A DNA stretch of 64,000 nucleotides from Flavobacterium psychrophilum (GTDB lineage Bacteria; Bacteroidota; Bacteroidia; Flavobacteriales; Flavobacteriaceae). Position 1 is the first letter of the stretch, and each line of letters opens with the position of its first letter. The notes below the pieces were generated by a model that had not been told where the DNA came from, ran no database searches, and saw nothing but the letters and a program-made list of their open reading frames with translations. This document shows, piece after piece, positions 25,685 to 33,065 of the stretch. The translations under genes were made by a program, and so were the position numbers. The stretch spans positions 43,342 to 107,341 of the forward strand of contig CAMCVA010000010.1 of the NCBI GenBank assembly GCA_945879625.1, in the 5' to 3' direction.

Positions 25685-25756
25685 CCCAGATGGCAGCAGC
25701 ATCCTTTTGAGAGGAACGAACAAAAGATACCGCGGACAGCTGGAAACAGCTTCCAT
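25681..25756 (+). ncRNA. structured repeat element, copy 1 (possible Flavo-1-like RNA)
   Basis: The sequence starting CTAGCCCAGATGGCAGCAGC aligns with copy 2 at 41568-41663: both share CTAGCCC, GATGG, AGC, GCATCCTTTT, AAAAGATAC, GCGGACAGC, GGAA and GCTTC in the same order. A hairpin forms between ATCCTTTTG and CAAAAGAT. CCAG (25686-25689) pairs with CTGG (25740-25743), whereas copy 2 has CCTG with CAGG, a compensatory change. It begins in the esterase stop codon and precedes the terminator at 25757. The orientation is assumed from the two copies. From memory the pattern is abundant downstream of Flavobacterium genes, and Rfam's Flavo-1 motif is a candidate match I could not test. Confidence 0.6.
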
Positions 25757-25790
25757 AAAAAAACCCATTCTGCAGTAGAATGGGTTTCTT
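25757..25790. terminator. bidirectional rho-independent terminator
   Basis: AAACCCATTCT (25761-25771), a 5-nt loop and AGAATGGGTTT (25777-25787) form a perfect 11-bp stem between the convergent esterase and typA genes, with A-rich sequence before it and T-rich sequence after it. Confidence 0.88.
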
Positions 25791-25808
25791 ATTATAACTA
25801 AACTATAC

Positions 25809-27605
25809 TTAGATTTTGTATCGCTTACGATCGGTTTCGGTTAAATAAATTTTACGCAAACGAATTGATTTTGGCGTAACTTCTACGTACTCGTCTTTTT
25901 GAATGTACTCCAAGGCTTCCTCTAATGAGAAAATGATTGGTGGAATAATACGGGCTTTCTCGTCGTTTCCGGAAGAACGCACGTTAGACTGTTTTTTCTC
26001 TTTGGTCACGTTTACACACATATCATCTCCACGCGAGTTCTCTCCAATTACTTGACCTTCATAGATTTCGACATTTGGTTCAACAAAAAACTTACCGCGG
26101 TCTTGCAATTTATCGATAGAATACGGAATCGCTTTTCCTTTTTCCATAGAAATTAATGACCCTTTGTTGCGTCCAGAAATTTCCCCTTTAAACGGTTCGT
26201 ATCCGATGAAACGGTGTGCCATAATGGCTTCACCTGCGGTAGCGGTGAGTAATTGATTACGCAAACCAATAATTCCACGCGATGGAATATTGAATTTTAC
26301 AATCATACGTTCGCCTTTGGTTTCCATACTCAACATTTCGCCTTTGCGTAAAGTGACAAATTCTACAGCTCTACCCGATAACGATTCGGGTAAATCAATG
26401 GTGAGTTCTTCTATAGGTTCACATTTTTTACCGTCAATTTCTTTGATGATTACTTGGGGTTGACCAATTTGCATCTCGTAGCCTTCACGACGCATGGTTT
26501 CTATGAGCACAGACAAGTGCAATACGCCACGGCCAAAAACCATAAACTTATCGGCGGAGTCAGTTTCGCCCAACTTCATCGCTAAGTTTTTTTCTAATTC
26601 TTTGGTCAAACGATCACGTATGTGTCTAGATGTTACAAATTTTCCTTCTTTACCAAAAAACGGTGAATCGTTGATGGTGAACAACATGCTCATGGTTGGT
26701 TCATCGATGGCAATGGTTTGCAAAGCTTCTGGATTTTCAAAATCGGCAATGGTATCGCCAATTTCAAATCCCTCTACACCCACAATTGCACAAATATCAC
26801 CGGCAATAACTTGGGCAACTTTTTTACGGCCTAAGCCCTCAAACGTGTGCAATTCTTTGATGCGGGATTTCATGACTTGTCCATCGCGTTTCACTAAGGA
26901 AATAGGCATGCCTTCTTTTAATTCGCCGCGCTCCAAACGTCCAATAGCGATTCGACCGGTAAAGGAAGAAAAGTCTAATGATGTGATGAGCATTTGTGGA
27001 GTTCCTTCAGACACTTTGGGAGCGGGTACATTTTTGATGACCATGTCTAATAAAGGCTCTATATTTTCGGTTTGATTTCTCCAGTCGTCAGACATCCAAT
27101 TGTTTTTGGCCGAACCGTATACGGTTGGGAAATCCAATTGCCATTCTTCGGCACCCAATTCAAACATCAAATCGAATACTTTTTCGTGTACTTCTTCTGG
27201 GGTACAGTTTTCTTTGTCTACTTTGTTGATTACTACACACGGTTTTAAGCCCAAATCGATGGCTTTCTGCAACACAAAACGCGTTTGCGGCATAGGCCCT
27301 TCAAAGGCATCAACCAACAAACAAACACCGTCGGCCATGTTTAACACCCGTTCTACTTCGCCACCAAAATCGGCGTGGCCCGGAGTATCAATGATGTTGA
27401 TTTTGGTTCCTTTGTACATTACGGAAACATTTTTGGAGGTAATGGTAATTCCTCTTTCACGCTCCAAGTCGTTGTTGTCAAGAATTAAATCACCGGCGTT
27501 TTCATTTTCGCGAAAAAGTTGGCAATGGTACATAATTTTGTCTACCAAAGTAGTTTTACCGTGGTCAACGTGGGCAATAATAGCAATGTTTCTGATCGAT
27601 TCCAT
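25809..27605 (-). CDS. typA: translational GTPase TypA/BipA
   Basis: A 598-residue ribosome-binding GTPase involved in ribosome assembly and stress adaptation. The G motifs are intact: AHVDHGKTTLVDKI (G1), RERGITI (G2), DTPGHADFGGEV (G3) and NKVDK (G4). EF-G-like domains II, III and V follow, then the TypA-specific C-terminal domain with PSRGIIGLRNQLLTATAGEAI and GKAIPYSIDKLQDRGKFFVEP. Length is normal. A minus-strand -7 box TAGATTTG lies at 27632-27625. It is a single gene, convergent with the esterase cluster. Confidence 0.96.
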   Translation of the reverse strand: MESIRNIAIIAHVDHGKTTLVDKIMYHCQLFRENENAGDLILDNNDLERERGITITSKNVSVMYKGTKINIIDTPGHADFGGEVERVLNMADGVCLLVDAFEGPMPQTRFVLQKAIDLGLKPCVVINKVDKENCTPEEVHEKVFDLMFELGAEEWQLDFPTVYGSAKNNWMSDDWRNQTENIEPLLDMVIKNVPAPKVSEGTPQMLITSLDFSSFTGRIAIGRLERGELKEGMPISLVKRDGQVMKSRIKELHTFEGLGRKKVAQVIAGDICAIVGVEGFEIGDTIADFENPEALQTIAIDEPTMSMLFTINDSPFFGKEGKFVTSRHIRDRLTKELEKNLAMKLGETDSADKFMVFGRGVLHLSVLIETMRREGYEMQIGQPQVIIKEIDGKKCEPIEELTIDLPESLSGRAVEFVTLRKGEMLSMETKGERMIVKFNIPSRGIIGLRNQLLTATAGEAIMAHRFIGYEPFKGEISGRNKGSLISMEKGKAIPYSIDKLQDRGKFFVEPNVEIYEGQVIGENSRGDDMCVNVTKEKKQSNVRSSGNDEKARIIPPIIFSLEEALEYIQKDEYVEVTPKSIRLRKIYLTETDRKRYKI

Positions 27606-27624
27606 CTGTGATTTTTAATGGGTG

Positions 27625-27632
27625 CAAATCTA
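27625..27632 (-). promoter_or_regulatory. -7 box for typA
   Basis: TAGATTTG on the minus strand, 19 bp before the typA ATG at 27605. No TTG lies at the usual distance upstream, so only the -7 element is called. Confidence 0.45.
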
Positions 27633-27758
27633 CACTTTATTTTTACATAAAAAACCTTTAATTCATTAAGTTAAAGGTAAGTTCATATGCGAAAAATTAA
27701 CGGTAATTAGTTGGCGAATACCGGAGTCGATTTGGTATATTTTTTTATATTTGAAACA

Positions 27759-29471
27759 ATGAAAAAGAAGTCGAATAAAATAGCCCTATATTTTCTATTT
27801 TTATTTTTACCACTGGCCATTGGTAGCTATTTTATATTGACATCCTTTGTTTTTCCCCCGGCAACTTTATCCCTGATTTACCTGATTAAAGACCTCTTTT
27901 TTGTGGGAATTGCGGCAGCTTTTTTGTATTATGTATTAGGCAAAAGCGAATCCAAGAGCTTGGCGTTTATAGACACCCTTAAACATACCGATGACGAAAT
28001 AAAATCCTCAAACGAACGCTATGACATTGTAGCCAAAGCCACCAGCGATACCATTTGGGATTGGAAAATTCAGGAAGATTTTTTCATTTGGAACAAGGGA
28101 ATCGAAGAAGTTTTTGGGTATAAAAAAGAAGAGGTAGGCCATACTTCGAGTTGGTGGTTTGACCGTATTCACCCAGAAGACAGCATTAAAATGTCGGTGA
28201 GACTGTATTCGTTTATTGAACAAAAAACAGAGAAATGGCAAGATGAATACCGTTTTCGTTGCGCCGATGGAAACTATAAATTTGTGTATGACCGAGGCTT
28301 TTTGGTGAAAGACGAAAACGATACGGCCATTCGAATGATTGGAGCCATACAAGATATTACCAAACAAAAAACAGAGGAACAGCGATTGAAACTGCTCGAA
28401 ACCGTAGTTACCCAAACCAAAGACGCGGTAATGATTACCGAATCGGAAAAATCGTACCGAACGGTTCCTAAAATTGTATTCGTGAATCCGGCCTTTACCA
28501 AAATTACAGGATTCAAGCCCGCGGAAGTGATTGGCAAAACACCTTCTGTATTCATGTCAAAAGATTCGGTAGCCAAAGTTTTACCGCAGATAGCCAACGC
28601 GCTAAAAACCAAAAAATCGTATCAGTTTGAATCGTATAATAAAGACAAGGCGGGCGAAGGCTATTGGGTAAATTTTTTGATGTTGCCCATTACCAACCAA
28701 GAAGGCGAGCATTCGCATTGGGTGTCCATTCAGCGCGATATTACCGCCGAGAAGAGACAGGAAAAAGAAAAAGAGCAACTGATCCGTGAGCTCACCCAAA
28801 ACAACACCGACTTAAAACAGTTCTCCTACATTACCTCACACAACCTGCGTGCACCACTGTCTAATCTTTCGGGTTTATTGACCTTGTTGGATGATATGCC
28901 GATAGACAATCCGGAACTCAACGAAATATTAGGTGGATTTAAAAAATCAACTTATTTATTAAACGAGACAATTGCCGATTTGGTAAAAGTGATTATCATC
29001 AAAGACAGCCCGTCTATACTTCGCGAAGTTGTGCGTATTAACGATGTTTTTGAAAATGTTTTTGGCCAATTAAATTACTTAATCAGCACCACACAGCCCA
29101 TTCTTAAAATGGATCTAGACTTAGCCCCAACCCTACATGTAAATAAAGCCTACCTAGAAAGCATCCTTTTAAATTTATTTACCAATTCTATTAAATACCG
29201 CGCAACTGATCGTCCACTAAAAATTAGCATCACAACCAAAGAAGTAGAAGATCGGGTTGTAATGACAGTAAAAGACAATGGCATTGGCATAGATTTAGTG
29301 CGCAACAAAGACAAAATTTTTGGATTATATCAACGCTTTCACAACTACCCGGATAGCAAAGGATTGGGCTTGTATTTAGTAAAATCTCAAGTGGAATCTA
29401 TGGGAGGAAGTATAAGCGTAGAAAGCAAAGTAGACAAAGGCACCACATTTACACTATCATTCACCAAATAA
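27759..29471 (+). CDS. PAS domain sensor histidine kinase
   Basis: A 570-residue membrane-bound histidine kinase. ATG 27759 is chosen over the upstream TTG at 27711 because MKKKSNKIALYFLFLFLPLA gives a basic start followed by two membrane helices (about 8-28 and 38-60). Two PAS domains follow (about 85-205, with the PAC-like WQDEYRFRCADGNYKFVYDRG; and about 212-330, with VNPAFTKITGFKPAEVIGK). The HisKA-like H-box SHNLRAPL has the phospho-acceptor H361. The ATPase domain carries the N box (LLNLFTNSIKY), DNGIGID and GLGLYLVKSQVE. The hydrophobic N-terminus has almost no periplasmic loop, so the PAS domains probably sense an internal signal. The response regulator gene follows after 15 bp. Confidence 0.9.
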   Translation: MKKKSNKIALYFLFLFLPLAIGSYFILTSFVFPPATLSLIYLIKDLFFVGIAAAFLYYVLGKSESKSLAFIDTLKHTDDEIKSSNERYDIVAKATSDTIWDWKIQEDFFIWNKGIEEVFGYKKEEVGHTSSWWFDRIHPEDSIKMSVRLYSFIEQKTEKWQDEYRFRCADGNYKFVYDRGFLVKDENDTAIRMIGAIQDITKQKTEEQRLKLLETVVTQTKDAVMITESEKSYRTVPKIVFVNPAFTKITGFKPAEVIGKTPSVFMSKDSVAKVLPQIANALKTKKSYQFESYNKDKAGEGYWVNFLMLPITNQEGEHSHWVSIQRDITAEKRQEKEKEQLIRELTQNNTDLKQFSYITSHNLRAPLSNLSGLLTLLDDMPIDNPELNEILGGFKKSTYLLNETIADLVKVIIIKDSPSILREVVRINDVFENVFGQLNYLISTTQPILKMDLDLAPTLHVNKAYLESILLNLFTNSIKYRATDRPLKISITTKEVEDRVVMTVKDNGIGIDLVRNKDKIFGLYQRFHNYPDSKGLGLYLVKSQVESMGGSISVESKVDKGTTFTLSFTK

Positions 29472-29486
29472 ACCTACCCCCCTATT

Positions 29487-29888
29487 ATGGATTTACTTTT
29501 ATGTGTAGACGATGACTCCATCACGATTATGTTAAGCAAAATGGTCTTAACAAGAGCTGCTTATGCCAAAGAAATTGTGATGGCCCATAACGGAGAAGAA
29601 GCGCTGCTGTATCTTGATGATTTAATTGCCTCTAAGGCAACCACTGTGCCAGCTTTGATTTTCTTGGATTTGAATATGCCTGTTATGGGAGGCTGGGAAT
29701 TTTTGGATGCATTTTCTGAGGCCAAATACCGCGACGTATTCCCAGATTGCAAAGTGGTTGTTCTTTCCTCAACCATTGATCCCAAAGACATCGAGAAATC
29801 TAAGTCCTATTCGATGGTGTTAGATTTTATGGCCAAACCTATTTCCAAAGAATTATTAGAAGTGGTAACCCAAAAGTTATCATCATAA
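29487..29888 (+). CDS. single-domain response regulator (CheY-like)
   Basis: A 133-residue receiver domain with no output domain. The acidic pocket D8-D9, the phosphorylation site D61 in FLDLNMPVMGGW, the switch Ser/Thr at 94-96 (LSST) and K117 in MAKPIS are all present. Located 15 bp after the PAS histidine kinase, it is the likely phosphorylation partner. With no DNA-binding part it must act by protein contact or pass phosphate on through an Hpt protein; a lone Hpt protein is encoded at 47407, but a link between them is speculation. It shares a terminator with the convergent rpsT gene. Confidence 0.92.
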   Translation: MDLLLCVDDDSITIMLSKMVLTRAAYAKEIVMAHNGEEALLYLDDLIASKATTVPALIFLDLNMPVMGGWEFLDAFSEAKYRDVFPDCKVVVLSSTIDPKDIEKSKSYSMVLDFMAKPISKELLEVVTQKLSS

Positions 29889-29914
29889 AAAAAGCTCCTA
29901 AAAAGGAGCTTTAT
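29889..29914. terminator. bidirectional rho-independent terminator
   Basis: AAAGCTCCT (29891-29899), loop AAAA and AGGAGCTTT (29904-29912) form a perfect 9-bp stem between the convergent response regulator and rpsT genes. Confidence 0.85.
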
Positions 29915-29936
29915 ATTAAATTGCAAGTTAATCTGA

Positions 29937-30188
29937 TTATAACTTGGCTACGTGTCTTGTTAATTTAGATTTTAAATTTGACGCTTTGTTATCGTGGATG
30001 ATATTTTTCTTTGCCAATTTATCGATCATTGAAATTACACTTGACAATTTTGCAGCAGCATCTGATTTATCAGTAGCCATACGCAACGCCTTGATGGCAT
30101 TACGAGTTGTTTTGTGTTGGTAACGATTTAAAACTCTTCTTTTTTCGTTACTTCTGATTCTTTTTAACGCTGACTTGTGATTTGCCAT
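29937..30188 (-). CDS. rpsT: 30S ribosomal protein S20
   Basis: An 83-residue basic helical protein that binds 16S rRNA early in 30S assembly. The start MANHKSALKRIRSNEKRRVL and the RNAIKALRM and IHDNKASNLKSKLTR segments are diagnostic. The reading frame stays open upstream to 30323, but that extension runs through the tRNA-Glu gene, so ATG 30188 is the true start. It lies 32 bp downstream of tRNA-Glu on the same strand and is probably transcribed with it from the promoter at 30313-30342. Confidence 0.95.
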   Translation of the reverse strand: MANHKSALKRIRSNEKRRVLNRYQHKTTRNAIKALRMATDKSDAAAKLSSVISMIDKLAKKNIIHDNKASNLKSKLTRHVAKL

Positions 30189-30220
30189 TTTATGTTTTTT
30201 TCTTAAATTATTTAATCTTG

Positions 30221-30292
30221 TAGCCCGTAGGGGAATCGAACCCCTCTTACCAGGATGAAAACCTGGCGTCCTAACCGATAGACGAACGGGCC
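30221..30292 (-). tRNA. tRNA-Glu (anticodon TTC)
   Basis: Reading the minus strand, the 72-nt gene starts GGCCCGTTCGTC and ends ACGGGCTA. The acceptor GGCCCGT pairs with ACGGGCT (first pair G-T), the anticodon stem CCAGG/CCTGG encloses the loop TTTTCAT with anticodon TTC, and the T arm GAGGGGTTCGATTCCCC is canonical. CCA is not encoded. It lies between proS and rpsT, all on one strand. Confidence 0.97.
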
Positions 30293-30312
30293 TAACTTTT
30301 GCAATGCGGATG

Positions 30313-30342
30313 CAAAAATACAACTATTTTTTATTCGTACAA
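30313..30342 (-). promoter_or_regulatory. strong Bacteroidota-type promoter for tRNA-Glu and rpsT
   Basis: On the minus strand, TTG at 30342-30340, a 19-bp spacer and TATTTTTG at 30320-30313 form a full consensus promoter. A start about 7 nt downstream falls near 30306, just 14 nt before the mature tRNA 5' end at 30292. Confidence 0.75.
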
Positions 30343-30370
30343 GTTGTATTCTATTTTTTTTCTGTTTTTT

Positions 30371-31849
30371 TTAGTAGGCCTTTGCAAACAACACTCTACC
30401 AGTAGATTCGGCTCCGGTAAGCACACATTTTCCTGGGGTTAACACCCGATCTAACGCCAAACAACGAATGGTGGCTTTGGTAAAATCTTTGATTTTTTCT
30501 TCGGTTTCAGAAGTACCATCCCAATGGGCTGAAACAAATCCGCCTTTGGTTTCTAGCACGCTTTTAAATTCCTCAAAAGAATTCACCTCCGTGATGTGTG
30601 TGTCTCGGAAGTGTAAGGCCTTGGCAAACAAATCCTGTTGCATGCGCAGCAGTAGATCTTGCACGTAACTCACAATTGCGGTTTTCGAAACAATTTCTTT
30701 ACTCAAGGTGTCTCTTCGGGCAACTTCGAATGTGCCATTTTCTAGATCTTTTGGCCCTATTGCAATGCGAACAGGAACACCTTTGAGTTCGTATTCGTTA
30801 AATTTAAACCCGGGCTTTTGTGTTGTTCGGTCGTCATATTTGATGGCAATTCCCAATTGTTTGAATGAGAAAACCAATTCGTGAGCTACGGTCGATATCT
30901 CGGCCAATTGCTCCTCTGATTTATAGATTGGGACAATCACCACTTGAATAGGCGCTAAATTGGGTGGCAATACCAAACCTTGGTCATCTGAATGGGTCAT
31001 CACTAAAGCGCCCATTAAGCGGGTGGAAACACCCCAAGAGGTCCCCCAAACGTATTCTTGTTTGCCTTCGGCAGTGGCGAATTTTACCTCAAATGCTTTG
31101 GCAAAATTCTGGCCTAAAAAGTGAGAAGTTCCGGCCTGCAAGGCTTTTCCGTCTTGCATTAAGGCTTCAATGCAATAGGTTTCTTCGGCTCCGGCGAAAC
31201 GTTCGGTTTCTGTTTTTACTCCTTTAATAACGGGAATGGCCATGAAATTTTCAGCAAAATCGGCATAAACATTCATCATTTTTTCAGATTCCTCTATGGC
31301 TTCAGCTTTGGTGGCATGGGCCGTATGTCCTTCTTGCCATAAAAATTCGGCAGTGCGCAAAAACAAGCGGGTACGCATTTCCCAACGCACCACATTGGCC
31401 CATTGGTTGATGAGTAACGGTAAATCGCGATAGGATTGTACCCAGTTTTTATAGGTACTCCAAATAATGGCTTCACTGGTGGGACGAACAATGAGTTCTT
31501 CTTCGAGTTTGGCATTGGGATCAACCATTAATTTACCGGGTTTATCCGGATCATTCTTGAGTCGATAATGGGTGACGATAGCACATTCTTTGGCAAAACC
31601 CTCGGCATTTTTTTCTTCGGCCTCAAACATACTTTTGGGAACAAACAACGGAAAATAGGCATTGCTGTGACCGGTTTCTTTAAACATGCGGTCTAATTCG
31701 GCTTGCATTTTTTCCCAAATCGCATAGCCGTACGGTTTAATTACCATACAGCCTCTCACACCTGAATTCTCGGCTAGATCGGCCTTAACGACCAATTCGT
31801 TGTACCATTTGGAATAATCTTCAGCGCGTGTAGTTAGGTTCTTACTCAT
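30371..31849 (-). CDS. proS: proline--tRNA ligase (short archaeal/eukaryote-like type)
   Basis: A 492-residue class II aminoacyl-tRNA synthetase that charges tRNA-Pro. Motif 1 is around [20 protein letters not shown], motif 2 is in [19 protein letters not shown] and [31 protein letters not shown], and motif 3 is in the later [20 protein letters not shown]. The short length and the missing editing insertion place it in the archaeal/eukaryotic-like class typical of Bacteroidota. The C-terminus ends in LFAKAY. Its promoter overlaps that of the divergent lipoprotein gene. tRNA-Glu and rpsT lie downstream with their own promoter. Confidence 0.95.
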   Translation of the reverse strand: MSKNLTTRAEDYSKWYNELVVKADLAENSGVRGCMVIKPYGYAIWEKMQAELDRMFKETGHSNAYFPLFVPKSMFEAEEKNAEGFAKECAIVTHYRLKNDPDKPGKLMVDPNAKLEEELIVRPTSEAIIWSTYKNWVQSYRDLPLLINQWANVVRWEMRTRLFLRTAEFLWQEGHTAHATKAEAIEESEKMMNVYADFAENFMAIPVIKGVKTETERFAGAEETYCIEALMQDGKALQAGTSHFLGQNFAKAFEVKFATAEGKQEYVWGTSWGVSTRLMGALVMTHSDDQGLVLPPNLAPIQVVIVPIYKSEEQLAEISTVAHELVFSFKQLGIAIKYDDRTTQKPGFKFNEYELKGVPVRIAIGPKDLENGTFEVARRDTLSKEIVSKTAIVSYVQDLLLRMQQDLFAKALHFRDTHITEVNSFEEFKSVLETKGGFVSAHWDGTSETEEKIKDFTKATIRCLALDRVLTPGKCVLTGAESTGRVLFAKAY

Positions 31850-31898
31850 CGTTTATTGGCTCAAAAATTGTTTAACTTTTTTTAACTAAAATGTTCGG

Positions 31899-31929
31899 CA
31901 AAACTAACTAATTTTGTTGGGTTCAACAA
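31899..31929 (-). promoter_or_regulatory. Bacteroidota-type promoter for proS
   Basis: TAGTTTTG at 31906-31899 on the minus strand with TTG at 31929-31927 (20-bp spacer) or 31926-31924 (17-bp). It interlocks with the divergent -7 box at 31909-31916, so the two promoters cannot be occupied at once. Confidence 0.55.
31909..31916 (+). promoter_or_regulatory. -7 box for the lipoprotein gene at 31944
   Basis: TAATTTTG matches TAnnTTTG and lies 27 bp before ATG 31944. No good -33 TTG is seen at the expected distance, so this promoter may need an activator. Confidence 0.45.
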
Positions 31930-31943
31930 TAAAAATAGCAGAT

Positions 31944-33044
31944 ATGAAAACGAATTCTTTTTCCTCGCGCACAGTGTTCTCCTTTGCTTTCTTAGGATTT
32001 TTTAGTGTTTTTTTTCTGTCTTGTGGGAGCTACCAAAATGCCTCCTATATTGATCGAGATGGCATTTACGGATCGGGTAACGAACCCGCACAAAACCAAG
32101 CCAATCCTGTTGCTGAAGCCAACACCTATCAAAACTATTTTGGCAGCCTGCAAGAACCTCAAGCTACTCCAGAAACGTTTACCAATGTGGAGCAATACAG
32201 CTCCGTTTCTGACAGTATTCCTGCTCAACAGTACACTACTCCAACTACCGAATATGCCCAAAGCAATCCTGCTTGGGAAAACTCGGCTACTTCTATAAAT
32301 TATAACTTTTACAACACCAATTGGGGCATGTCAAATTATTGGTACAATTCCTATTGGAATACTCCTTTTTTTTATTGGGGATGTGACTTCTGGTATAGTC
32401 CGATGTATATGGGTTGGGGATATAGTCCCTATTACATGAACTTTGGCGGCTATTATCCCTACAATAATTACTATTACAACCCCTATGCGCCCAACTGGTA
32501 TTACAGCAATAATTATTACCACGATGGTCGCCGATCTAATACCGGCCGATACACAACGCCTTATTACTACGGACAAAACTACCCCAGCCGAAGCAACAAC
32601 AACCCGCGCGGAACATCGCCAAGCAACCCTAGAAGTCCTGTGCGCAACAACCCCAATTACAATCCCAACCCGAGAAATAACGCGACCAATCCAAGAAATG
32701 GAGTTCGCACAGATGTATCAGGTACCCGGAATTATGAATCGCCGCGATTTAACACCACAAATCCACGAACAAATCCCAACGGAACCCGCGATTATCAGGC
32801 GCCACGCAACAATGCAACCAACTCCAATTCGGGAACGCGAACTGAAAGCAACACCCCGCGCTATTACAATTCGGGAGCAAGTACACCGAGAAATCAGAGC
32901 GCTCCAGCTCAAGTTAAGGAGTCAAACGACACCCCATCACGCAGTTATACACCTGCGCCATCCAATCCCGGAAATTACAATTCAGGTTCCTATAGCACAC
33001 CAAGTTCAGGCGGCGGAAGATCATCCGGTGGAGGCAGACGTTAA
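31944..33044 (+). CDS. aromatic- and Asn/Pro-rich low-complexity lipoprotein
   Basis: A 366-residue lipoprotein of unknown function. ATG 31944 gives a lipoprotein signal with lipobox FLSC (Cys27). An upstream TTG start at 31914 lies in the promoter and is rejected. Residues about 120-205 are dominated by Tyr, Trp, Asn, Met and Gly (YWYNSYWNTPFFYWG, YYPYNNYYYNPYAPNWYY). Residues about 210-340 are a disordered Asn/Pro/Arg/Thr/Ser region with loose NPR and GTR repeats, and the tail is Gly/Ser/Arg. Homologs in flavobacteria are, to my memory, poorly named. The outer-membrane transporter gene starts 22 bp downstream, suggesting joint expression and a surface role. Confidence 0.8.
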   Translation: MKTNSFSSRTVFSFAFLGFFSVFFLSCGSYQNASYIDRDGIYGSGNEPAQNQANPVAEANTYQNYFGSLQEPQATPETFTNVEQYSSVSDSIPAQQYTTPTTEYAQSNPAWENSATSINYNFYNTNWGMSNYWYNSYWNTPFFYWGCDFWYSPMYMGWGYSPYYMNFGGYYPYNNYYYNPYAPNWYYSNNYYHDGRRSNTGRYTTPYYYGQNYPSRSNNNPRGTSPSNPRSPVRNNPNYNPNPRNNATNPRNGVRTDVSGTRNYESPRFNTTNPRTNPNGTRDYQAPRNNATNSNSGTRTESNTPRYYNSGASTPRNQSAPAQVKESNDTPSRSYTPAPSNPGNYNSGSYSTPSSGGGRSSGGGRR

Positions 33045-33065
33045 TAACTTTTAAATCAACAACCC

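Noticed and set aside
26494..27075. 193-residue plus-strand ORF inside typA
   Set aside because: Antisense shadow of typA with no recognisable domain.
27711..27758. TTG start extending the histidine kinase by 16 residues
   Set aside because: The ATG at 27759 gives a basic start directly before the first membrane helix; the extension contains a TATATTTG box and no conserved features.
30189..30323. N-terminal extension of the S20 reading frame
   Set aside because: The frame runs through the complete tRNA-Glu gene; the standard S20 start is ATG 30188.
32443..33054. 203-residue plus-strand ORF inside the lipoprotein gene
   Set aside because: It is an alternate frame of low-complexity Asn/Pro/Thr codons; the lipoprotein frame has a signal sequence and lipobox.
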